Source of the DNA: Eonycteris spelaea
Taxonomy: Eukaryota > Chordata > Mammalia > Chiroptera > Pteropodidae
Assembly: GCA_003508835.1 (NCBI GenBank)
Contig: PUFA01000084.1
Span: forward strand, 930,001-994,000
Direction: 5' to 3'
DNA: 64,000 bases
Shown here: positions 42,424-54,400 of the stretch, in pieces
How the letters are laid out: every line of letters begins with the position of its first letter
Position numbering within the stretch: position 1 is the first letter of the stretch
The notes under the pieces: generated by a model
Seen by the model: the letters and a program-made list of their open reading frames with translations, nothing else
The model's database searches: none
Told to the model about the DNA's origin: nothing
Position numbers and translations under genes: made by a program

Positions 42424-45400
42424 CCTCTATGTGTATATATATATATATATAGATAGATAGATAGAGATATTTTTTTTTTTTTGCTGATTGCTTTGAAGTT
42501 TTACTTTTTATCACTGGTTTTGAGCAGTGTGGCGAAGCAACTGATTTGTTTTTATCTTACAAAGACCATGAAATATGTAACTGCTTGTGCTTCCTTCTTT
42601 TCATTGGTTGACAAAAACTCAGATCCACATTTCTGCCCCAATTCATGGATGTTGTGTAGTCTCCTCACCTGAACCTTCATCGTAATTCTCTTTATTGTCT
42701 CTTTTCATTAACATTTTTCCTTGTCACTCTGTTGCAGGCTATGTATTTTCTTAATTTTATTTTTGTAATCACAAAAGTAACACGTTTTCTTTGTATTAGG
42801 TCAAGTGATTTATATAAGGACAAAGAAAATGCTAGTAATACTTTTCTACCACTCTTAGCTCTCAATCCCACCCTTCAGGTTAATGGTTGTTAATAGTTTT
42901 ATGTGAACACTCCCACGTCTCTGTGTGCTTGTATAAATATATCTAGAAATAATAGAGTATTTATTTTATAAGACCTTTGAATGTTTTGTGGAAAAATGCA
43001 AGATATAGGAAAGATAAGCAAATGGAACTCTTTAATGGTGGTAATGATGATATAGATGTAGAAAACCTTGTAAATATTCAGTATCTGTTTCACCTTCGAA
43101 GGCTGGATGTGAAGCTTTTGGTAAGTGCTCACCATGGAGCCTTTTCATCAGAACACTAGCCCCTGTGTCTTATAGCCAGTGAGCTAAGGAAAATTATGAC
43201 CTGACTCTTTTACAGATAATCAAAGACCTGCAGCTGCTGGGGTTGGTGGCAGCCCTGGTGATAGCTGATGTGATCCTGCTCATGACATGGGTACTGACTG
43301 ATCCCATCCAGTGCCTCCAGATTCTTGGTGTCAGTATGACGGTGAGGGGCCCAATCCATGGAGAATTTAATTCCTGAACTGGGGGTTGAGGGCGGGGTCT
43401 GGCTTCCGTGGGTACATGGGGTCATCCTTCCAGTTGTATATTCATTGTGTGTTCATCCTCCCAACAAGAAGATACATAGTCCCTATAAGAGGGAGAGTTA
43501 GGAACTGTGGCTACCGTGAATGCCTTGCCCCTTGTCTGCAAGGTGTGCCACTATTCCCAATGCTCCTCCCACCCCAAGTGCCTTCCAACAGCATTCACTG
43601 AGATGTCCGCACACTGGATCTGCCTGGCAGTTATCTCTGCTTCCTCATTATCAATAATGAGAACTTTCAGCTATAGGAAGTTGCCTTCCCCTATTTGATG
43701 AGAGGTAAAGGTACAATTTCCAGGTGGCCTTTGGAGTCAGTCAACCCTGTTTCAAATCCCAGCTAGACCATTTTCCAGTCGCATGACCTTAGGAAAGTCA
43801 TGTAACCTCTCTAAGTCTCAATTTCCTTGTAGACAAAATGGAGATAATAATACTACCTATTTCTTAGGGCTCTGGTGAAAAGTAAGTAAAACAATGCAGG
43901 TCAAGAACTCAACTGTGCCCGGTACATAGTGTTCAATTAATAGGAAATCTATGTCTCCAGCCTCACAATGGGCTGAGGGATACAGTGGAATCTTGACATT
44001 GTAGATTTAATATTTCAGGTTTCAACAAATAGCAGGAACATGATGTGAAATAATTTGTAATTTTCCTGATGCACTAAAATTTGAATCATTATCGTAACAA
44101 AGTACATAACAGGATAAACCCTGCTGTCACCAAGCATCTACCTGTCAGCCCAACCTTATCATCTTATCCTCCAATGAAGAGTCCCTCTCATTTAGATTCT
44201 AATGGACTCACCTAAACTTTACAGCTTTAATATACTAAGGAGGAAATATACTGTAGAGGAGTTCATGCTCCAGGATGTTCACAGGGATCTGCGTGGGTAC
44301 CCTTAGTCCTGAGTCTGTGTCCTTCCTAGGTGACAGGAAGAGAAGTGTCCTGCTCACTGACCAGCACACATTTCTGTGCCTCCCGGTACCCGATGTCTGG
44401 ATTGCTCTTGTTTTAGGATGCAAGGTTGGTAACCACATCTCCTTGGGATATAGTCTGTCACCAACAAAATGGGTATAAAGAGGGAGTTAACAAAGTGATT
44501 TCTGCAAAAAATTTTGAAACCAGGGGAGACATCTGTTGCCACTTAAATCTCAAAGTCATGATCCCTATTATTTCTCTACTTTTTTTTTTTTTGGGGGGTG
44601 GGGTGTCACTTTTTCATTTCTTTGGATTCCCTCATTTTGTCCTCCCCCAATTCATGTGGAATTCACCTACCATTTCTGTCATTTATCCCATTTCTGGGTC
44701 TGGTTTTTAAAATTGGATTGGCAATACTGGTTTTCTTCCTACAGGGAATATTTGGATCAAGGTATCCTGCTGCCATTTACCCACCTAACTTTCTCTTTCT
44801 GGTTAGAAGCAGGGTTGGCCCTAAGACAGACTTCAACACCCATGATGTCATTTGAGTGATTCCAGCTGCATCACAGTGTCTCCCATAGTGCTATGAATCT
44901 GCGTCATTAGACTCATTTGTCTCTGTTAGATGGCAAAACAGGATATTATTTCCATAGGGTGCAGGATACCTATACAGGGCACTAAGGGAGGTCCTTAGAA
45001 CTAACTATCCTATTAGCTGGTTTTCAGCTTGGAGGAACAGAGAATCTGGCTCTGGGGAGCATAGAGCAGGCCTGTTCCAATGAACAGGGCAAGTCATGGC
45101 AGGCTGCCTGCTGACTATCAGGGAGGAAAGGCCTGGTCACTGATTGCTGGAAGAGTAGGAGTTTTCTAGAAATATGTGGTCTTTAAAAGTAAACTTCATT
45201 CACTTCGCCACCAGGAAAAAGTTCAAGTGGTCCCTTCTAAGAAATAGGTGTGGGGATAGGTAGGGTGGGGATAGGGAAATGTTGCTTTTTAATTTTGTGC
45301 ATATATTACTATGATAGAAATGTTTTTTAAAAGAAAACACTAGGAAGCAAACAGCTCTTGATCTTTCGTTTATTTCTAATGGATAAGAAAATGAGCTTTA

Positions 45401-48400
45401 GATTATGACAGAACAGTGTTTGAATTCTGACTCAACCCCTACCTAGCTGACCCAGTACCTCGTTTAACCTCTCGATACCTCAGTTTCCTCTATATAACTT
45501 GGGGGGAGATGATAATATCCTCTCAGAACTGTTCTGTTTCAAAAGGGTTAATGCATGGTAAGAGTTTTCAACTACTCCCGGCCCAGAGTAAGAGCTCAGT
45601 AAATGTTAGATGCTATTATTATTAATCTTCCACTGCTCCCCCAGATGGTTCTGAAAAACAGCCTCTCCCAGTTCCTTGAGTCTTCATAGAAGAGCAGCAT
45701 ATCCTCCCCAGCACAGAAACTCAGCACTGCTCCCGTGACAACTCACTTCACAGATCAACTTGATTTATTTTCTCCATTGCCTTTTATATAATCCCACTTC
45801 CATTTGATTTCACTTTGTGTAATATCTTTCTGAAGAACAAAGAAAGAAAAGGGGAACAAGTGCCGAGGATCAGAAACTGACTGAGCCAGACCCCCATGGG
45901 CTCCCTGGTCCGCAAGCAGTCCCTGGGGAGGGCCCAAATCTCGGCCTTAGGTTCCAGGAGCCCCCACCTGAGTCTGTCAGCTGCCCTCTACCCCACACTT
46001 CTCAGCAGTGAAGAATGACATCCAAGTACATATGATTCACTCAAACACGTCATGGTTGTATAGAGGTTTTATTCATACCTAGCTCCCTTCTGGTAAGAAT
46101 TTTAATGGAATTAAGACATTTTAATAGAATCAGACTTGAACATTTAAAAATTATGAGAATTTCATTCACTTCTGATTAAATTACTAGTAATCCAAATCTG
46201 TTAAATGCCACCCGATGGCATCAGTTTTCCAAAAGTCAGGCCCCACTGGCCTCCTAACTTGTCTATCTTCTAGTCATTGAAGATCTCAGGGTGGCCACAG
46301 TTGGCCCTCAGGCCCCATTTGGGACACTGGACACTCAGAGGCACCCATAAGGCATCTCTGCCATGCTGACTCCTAGGCACAGCCACTCCTCCCCAAAATT
46401 ACCTCTAGTGCTGTCCCTGCAGGTGGAGTTAGTCACATTGTGGGATTTCAGGGTTACTGGCAGGTGCCCTGCTGGTAACTAACCTTACTTTCATCGTTAG
46501 TTCTCCCTCTGAATCCCCATAGTTCCCAGCCCACCTCATCTCCCACGGCACCTTCACATTCTGTAGTATAAAACACAAGACATTTGTGTACTTGCCTTAA
46601 ATATCCCTACCAGATTGAGCTCTTTGAAAGGCAGGACCGTGACTTATTTCTCTTCGTAGCATTGTTTTCTGCCTTACACCTAGCATGACACTTTGCACAT
46701 AGTCAGGGGAAAATGTCGTTCATATATATTATGTATTATTATGTGTTAAACCTGTCTATCATGTATTATTGATTAAAGCTTTGATTTCTGTTTAAATGCA
46801 GCTCCTTCCAAGAGAGGTAGCACTTGAAGGTGCTGTGAGTCATTTTCTTCTTAGTACAAATGAGCATTCTGAGAACAGGTTTATATTCATGGGAAAGAGG
46901 AAAGAATAGGACCCTGGGTTCCCAGTGATGGGGGCAGGGAATGTCACGAAGAGGTGAAAGGTATAGCTGGCGCCTGTGCTGCCTATGCCTGCCCCACAGT
47001 CTCATCTAGGTCCCAGCCTGCCTTTGTTCTCCTCTGTTTCCACTCCACGTCTCCCATAAACACCCACTGGCACAGAGCCGCTGCTAGCCTATGGAGATCC
47101 TTTGTGTAAATTAGAAAAAGGCACCCTTTCTAGGCAGATGCAATCTTGCAGGTGCAGAGCTTGGCAAGCAGATGGTACCTTTGGGAAAATTAGAAAAAAG
47201 AGCCCCTTCCTCAGGGCTGTAGCCCTGGAGAGGCACATGGCTTGACAAGCAGACCACAGGGTTCTTTCAGCTTCCACATGGCCTTTGGCTCCATGCAGTG
47301 CAAAACCACACAGTGGATGTGGCAAGCCTCACCACTAGCAGCACAATGTGCCTGCTACCTTCCTAGTGCCCTCGGCCCTTTCTGTAGAGCTCCTACCCAT
47401 TTCCACCATCCTGGCTTGTGCCTTGCCCTGGCAGAGTCATGTCTGATGGCTGATTTGCTGACTTCCAATAAACTAATTCTCAGTGCAGGAGAGGAAAATC
47501 GCATTTATTAAGCATCTACTTAATAAAGTAAGGGGCCATCCTAAGCTTCCTTTTGTGTCTGAGTAGATCCTCATAGCAAACCTTTAAGGTAGGTATTATT
47601 ACCCTTACTTTATAGATGAGGAAATTGGCCCCAACCCTCCTACTCTTTGACCTCAAGCCTGTAACTCCACTTTTCTGAGCCTCTGGTTCTCTCCTCCGCC
47701 TCCAGGGTCTATTGCTGCTGTACGGTGCCTACCTGGCTGGCCTAACTGACCATGTCAGCTCTCCTCCTGTGAATCAGTCTTTAACCATCATGGTTGGGGT
47801 CAACCTCGTGGTGTTGGCTGCTGGGCTTCTTTTTGTGGTCACCAGATACCTGCACTCCTGGCCCAACCTGGTCTTTGGCCTCACTTCCGGAGGAATCTTT
47901 GTTTGCACAACCACAATCAACTGCTTCATCTTCATCCCCCAGGTATGCTCGAAGGTGGATTTGGCAAGACTGGTCCTCCTAGTTACTCCAGAGGCTTTGC
48001 TGGGCATGATAATGGCTCACTGTGTTTTCTGTTGAGACTTTTGGTTACCATTTACTGAAGAGTCAGAGGAAAGTAGGTTCCAAGCAAGCTGGCTCCCTCT
48101 GTTCTTCCTTCCTGGCTCTCCTGAAGGAAGACATCTCTGCTCCTGGTCAGCAAGGTGGGCAGGACAGAGTGGCAGAGTCATGGCGGCAACCTGCCTCTAT
48201 TCCTAGTAGCTGCCTCACAGACCTGCTTTTCTACCCACCCTCCAGTCTGCTTCACCCTTCTCCAATCCCTTCTTTATCTTGATAATATCATTCTTTCACT
48301 AGCCTGGGAGAGAGGAGACTTTCTTTCTGACCTATTTGGGATTAAGGATTTATAGGGGAAAACTCATTTGGAATTTCATGCAATTTTAAATGCTTTTCCT

Positions 48401-51400
48401 TTCTTTTTATTAGAGGAAAATATAGCGCATTCCTCTTCTTTTTACAATATGGAGAAATAAAAACTAAATTTAAAAAAATATGTGTTTCATATTATAGAGA
48501 TTATGGGGGGGGGGAACTAATGAGGGAGGAAGATAGAAGCAGAAATATCCAGACAGCAAAGAGGACAAAAGAGAGTTGGAGGAAAAGGCAAGGAATCCAT
48601 AGGCTCCAAAAGGAAAGTGATGTGAACTTATTCATGCTATGCCTGAGGGTACCACTGAGCCACCTACATCTGAGTTGATGAACTTGGCATTAGGTACTTT
48701 TCCTGTTTCCCTTCTAGTTCTCTTTTTCTTTCCCTGAACCCTCCCTTATCCCACTTCCCCCTCAAGACCTCATCCTGGTTCCCATTGTGGCTTCTAGTTG
48801 ACTGTGAATGACTTCTCCATGAGGGCACTATCCGATAAAGCATTGGCTGATGGAGGGTTACAGTGTACTTATAAAAGGAAAGAGTGCACTTTGTAGCATG
48901 ATGATATGATCGGTCTTTTACTCTTCTTCCCTTTCATAAATTCTCATTAAAATGATCCAAAGAGTAAACAATATGGAAAAGTCTGTAGCAGCAGCACTAA
49001 ACACCAAGGATGAGTGTTGCCTCTATGCCAGAAACTAGAGGAGTTTTTGCTGAATCTTTTAAAAACAATTTTAACAGATTTATTGAAATATAATTCATAT
49101 ACCACACAATTCACCCATTTAAAGTGTACAATTTAGTGGGTTTTAGTATGTTAACAGATATGTGCAGTCTGAATTTTAATGTTATGAGAACTGGTTGAAG
49201 GAAGCTATTGAGAGTTGAGTCTTATTTGTCTGGAAAGTAACAGAAAAGGGCTATGAAAAGCAAGGGCTGTTCCTCTTTGGGAGCTGGGGAAAGGGGAATG
49301 GGGAGGGACCTTTTGGGAAAACCACCTCTTAGACCCTGTGGTCAGCATTGTTGATTGGTAACCATCCACCCATTGCCAAACCCTTTCTGTCCTGCTCACC
49401 GCCACTATATAGGCTGAAAGAGCTAAATCTTGCTTTTCCAGCTGCCTTATAGCAAGGGATGCCCATGTGACACAGATTTGAACACTACAGGTTTTCTGGG
49501 AGACTTCTGAGAAAGCTTTTGCTTTTCTGAAAAAGTTATGGGTGTGGCTGGCATCACATCTACTCTCTTTTTACCTTGAATGTTTGTGATGCCCAGAGCA
49601 ATGGCAGCCATCTTGTGATAATGAGGGAAAAGCCAAGAGAATGTATTTACTATACTATGGCAGCCATCTTGTGATAATGAGGGAAAAGCCAAGAGAATGT
49701 ATTTACTATACTAGGAAACAATAGCTCTTCACGGAAGACTATAAATTCAAGGGGAAAGGACCTATGAAGATTATGCAGTTAATAAGAAGAGGACCACAAA
49801 GTTTTGAAGATTTGGAGAAGCTGTTTTCTTCTGAAGTAAAAGAGGAAGTTTTCAGAAGATACTAGATTTGTCTCATAAATAGGATTTGAGGATATTCCCT
49901 CTCTTCAACTAAGGCAAACATCACAAGAAGGATATAATCTTAAATCGTGAAATATTAAATAATAATGAAAATTTTGTTTTAGATTTAAAACCCCAATAGA
50001 AACATTGAATAGGCAATTGGACATGGCAAAATATTGAATAGTGAATTAATTTAAGGAAACAGAACACAAAGTGACAGATAAAAAATTAGACTAGATAAGA
50101 AAATACAGAGAACAGATCTAGGGATACAATTTAGAGCTCATAAGTGTCTCTGAAAGAACAAAATAATTTGGGGCAGAAGGAATCACTAGGGCACTATTGG
50201 AGGAAAGCCTTCCTGACCTAAAACAAGACCTCCATCTGAACATTGAGTGAATCAGCAACCTCCATGATGTGGCCCTACTTATATCTCCTCCCTCAACACT
50301 TGCCTCTGTCCCTTTTGTATTGTAAGCCTCAGACACAAGACTGTGCCTGGTGTTTGAATTCTCAGCACCTAGGACAGTAGTCCTATCCAGGTACATTCCC
50401 ATCTACACACAGACAAAAATGCAAGGTGAAGTTCAGCTTGAAATCTGACTTCTAGGTTTGAACTAGACAATAAGCAATTGACTTGTTGAAATGAGAGTGG
50501 AAGTGGAATTATAATGGGATACAGGAACTGGATGGATGGACAGCGTTGGCTGTTCTCTTTCCTTCTCTCTGCCTCATTCCCGTTTTTCTCCTAGCTGTCT
50601 TGAGCTTGCTTTCTCTTCCTCTATCTTTCCTCTTCTGTTTTCTCTCTCATGCTTTTTCTTCTCTTGAACTGACCATGATCTAAAACTTAAAAATATTTTT
50701 TATAGTCTATTGTATTTTAGGCTTAGGAAATAATTTTTTTCAAAATATAAATGTAACTAAGGTTTGTCCTTTTTTTATGCACTCTTGAATTGATTTTCCC
50801 CTTTGGCTCATTGGCCTGTGGTAGAAGATTCACCCTGTGAGATCTGCACTGTGTGTTCCCAGGAGAGTAGGACAGCTGAGCGAATTTGGAAAAGTATCTG
50901 AGGAGAGCAAAATGGGTAGAGGCGGGAGTAGGGGGTGGGGGGCTTCCTTCGTGTCACTAAGCCTTGGGATTGGACTGTGGTGGGAGGGGTTTATGAAAAT
51001 GATGGCACAGATACCTCAAGGGAAGCTAGGTGGCGCTAGAGAGCTGAGTGAAATGGATAAAGAGGTGAGCTGACCAAGCAGCATTCTCCACCCGGCCCTC
51101 AGGAAATGCCTGAGTGTTTATGTCAAACACAGAGGTTATCCCTGGCAAGGAGCCAGCCTCTGCCTTTGTGACCTGAATGTGAGCCGTCCCTCCACATTCC
51201 TCCTCCTAACCTCCACCTCTGACAGCAGGTGGGTCCTGAGGTAGGACATTGTTTTCTTCTCTAAACCCCCAAAGTGTTTCATCCGCTTCTCTGTGAAAAT
51301 ACTTAGGTCTTTGTACTCTGCCTTAGAGTTGTCTGAAATGTGTCGGTGCCCCTCATCGACAGGTGAGCTTTTTAAAGGAAAATTTTCTTCATTTTTTTCA

Positions 51401-54400
51401 TGTATTTATCCATCCATTTATTAAGTGCTGGGAACATGCAGTTCAACACATGGCCCTATCTCTAGGTCCATCTCTAGTTTGGAGCAGATGCGAAACGAAT
51501 AATAATACCCGTTAAGTGTTCGAGGAAGGCATGTTGCATGATGCTGATGCAGGGGTGCCCCAGCCTGTCTGAGAACTTGATGACATCTTCTCAGAAAATG
51601 GTATGTTCGGGCCCAGTCTTAAAGGAGGAGTAAGAGTTTCCTGAGCAGATTGGGGTAGGGCAGTGAGTGACATTTCAGATGGGAGAACGTCATGACCAGA
51701 GGCAGAGAGGTGAATGAGAGAACAGGGCATGTTTGGAGCACCACAAGTCTTTGCTCTTTTTGAAGCACAAATTGAAACTAGTCAAGAGTGGCAAGAGGTA
51801 AGAGAGGCTCATGGGGTGAACTTCTCAAGGCCCTGGTGTGTCCTGTTGAATACTTGAGATTTGTTCCTGCTGTATTAGTTTCTTATTGCTGCTGTAGCAA
51901 ATTACCCCAAATTTTGTGGCTTAAAACAGTACAAATGTATTACAGTTCTGGAGATCGGAAGTCTGAAGTGGGTCTTATTTGGCTGAAATCAAGACGCCAG
52001 TAGGTCTGCATTCCTTCTGGAGGCTCTAGGGGAGAATCTGTAGCCATGCCTCTCCCAGCTTCTAGAGGCCGCCTGCATTCTTTGGCTCATGGCCTCTTCC
52101 TCTGTCATCAGAGCCGGCAGTATGACATCTCCAGACCTCTTTCTGACCTTTATTTCCATTGTGACTTCTCTTTTTCTGACTCTGTCTCCCTGCCTCTCTC
52201 TCATAAGGACTTGTGATTACATTGGGCCCATTGGATAATCCGGAAAAATCTTCCCATCTCAGAATCCTTAAGCATGTTTACAGAATCCCTTTTGACATGT
52301 GAAGTAACATCTTTATGAGTTCCAGGAATTAAGAGGGGAACACTTTGGGGAGGGCCATTATTTAGCCTACCATACGCACATAGGTCAGAGACTGAGAAAA
52401 TCAGAATATGCCTGCCCTTCTGGAAGAAGGGTCATGGAGAGGTCCTGAAACTGTGGCCTGAGGGTCATTTATTGCCATATTCCTGAAACCCAAAGAGTCC
52501 AATCTTAAGGACCAGGATCTTAACACATGGTAATTAAGGAGGAGTGGGCTTTCGTCAAGGGGCACCCTGGCTCCACCCGGCAAGCTTAAGGTGAGACAGA
52601 TCAAAAGCCCTGAATGTGCCCTTACACCCATGTTGAGCAGTTCTCCCAGCAGGCCTGCAGAGAGGGCTCAGACTGAGGGTACCAGGGAAGAGAAAAAAAG
52701 CTGTACCGCTAAGGAAATGAGGGGGCCTTGAGAGGGAATGGAGATACTGTGACACTGCTAGGGTCAATGCTAGGAGAACAACATGAGGTTTGCTCCATCC
52801 GCTCATGACCATAGAGTGACCCCGTGGGGCCAGGGTCCAGGAACTCCTGAGTAAGGTCGTAAGCTGATGGCATACTAGGGACAAGGCCTTCAGGAAGGGC
52901 ATCGGAGGGGGCAGTTCCCGGCCTGACCCAGCACAGGTCACACAGATTCCTGACAGCGTTGAGGGACTCATGCTAAATCAGCAGAGGACTCAAGAAGACT
53001 TGGGTGAGCATGTGCTGTTGGAATTGCTGGATAGATTTAGAATCCTATGTGAGATTTACCAAACGTAGGTTAGTAAATGTTTAATGAGTGAGCAGAAAAA
53101 GCCCAGGATCCCTGTGAGGTTCCCGCAGACACCTCAACATCGTTTCTAGAGCTCAGGTACCGAGTGCCCGCCGTACATCTCTGGGACTCTCAGTTATTTA
53201 GTTATGAGAATTCCTAAGAGAAAAAAGAGAAGCCTCCAGAATTGTGGCTCTCTCTGGCGTCCACATCGCTGGCATTTGCCAGGTAGAGGCAGGGTCCCAA
53301 AGGCTCAGGGCCCTGCCCCCATTTGTGAATGTTCTATGTTCAGCTCCATGCCTGTTCAACTAAACAATTTCCATAGGTTGTTTCTCAAAACTAGTTTCTC
53401 CTGAGAATCTTTTCCTAAGACTCGCACCATTAACAGTCTCTCTTCGTCAGCTGTGTTGAGGTCATGCGGTGTGGCCCAGGGCCTCGGTTACAGCTGTGGC
53501 TCTGCTGCTAACTAGCTGCATGGGCCTAGACAAGTCGTACTCCCGAGTCTTTCCTCATTTTTAAAGGGAAAAAGATGGTCAGATCACAAACCTAATGTTC
53601 TATCATCTTTATTGATTTTTATTACCATTTGTGGTTTCCTATCTGAGCCTTGATTATTGGTTTGGGTTAGAAATTATTCCTCCAGCAGGGAACTGGGTTT
53701 TTAATCACAGTAAGCACACCATTACTCAACAAATGAGGATAATTAAGAACAGCTACGTATAACTAGAAACAGTTTCATTTGAAACATACAGTGGTTAGAT
53801 TGTTTAGCCCTGTTCTAGCTCCTAAACTCTGGCTTTAGAACGTGGCCCTAGAAATATACTCCAACTTTGGTTTTCTTTGACCAGTTCAGCAATGAGCAGG
53901 GTCACACTAAGATTGCTGTTTCATCTACCTGTCATCTTCCTTTGGCATTGTTTAAAACTGTATAGCTTTAGCATTCTTTATACCTTCTGCCACTACTATC
54001 TATGAGCTTTTCAGAGTAAAGTACATGTTGAGGAGAGAGTAGTTTGTGCATTTGTGTATCACCGTCATTCCTTGGTATTTTTGAGAAAGAGTGAGAGAAT
54101 GTGTTTCTGGGTGTATAATTAAATAAATAACATGTGTTCTTTTATCTAACAGCTGAAGCAATGGAAGGCATTTGAAGAGGAAAACCAAACAATCCGATGC
54201 ATGGCCAAATATTTCAGCACTCCCAGCAAAAGCTGCCATACCCAGTATGGTGAGGAACAGAATTGCCGCACTAGAGGAGAGAAGAGCTCCATGGAAAGGC
54301 TCCTCACAGAAGTAAGCCAGACCCCTGCCTAGTGGATTCTCTCTAAAGAACTCCGGTCATGCACTGGTGGGCCCCAGATGTCGCACCGTTAACATTCTTT

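Larger units (their letters stand above)
44425..47705 (+). other. GPR156: GPR156 intron 6
   Basis: Weak donor GTTGGT, good acceptor. It holds a MIR (45390-45630, +), an L2 end (46500-46720, +), a diverged two-unit tandem repeat (47101-47261) and a reversed MIR fragment (47500-47640). No other gene is seen. Confidence 0.8.
47943..54152 (+). other. GPR156: GPR156 intron 7
   Basis: Contains a 10-G run (48505-48514), a reversed LINE-1 scrap (49055-49160), an exact tandem duplication (49601-49712), a reversed L2 (51410-51870), a reversed MLT1 LTR (51871-52372) and a MIR (53465-53585). No supported gene lies in between; 52400-53460 and 53590-54150 show nothing recognisable. Confidence 0.8.

Noticed and set aside
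44275..44478. Alternative frame through exon 6 that includes DVWIAL as the true reading frame
   Set aside because: Its upstream part loses the conserved VTG...SC...THFCASRY residues and does not match the phase of the exon 5 end. The frame switch is inside the exon.
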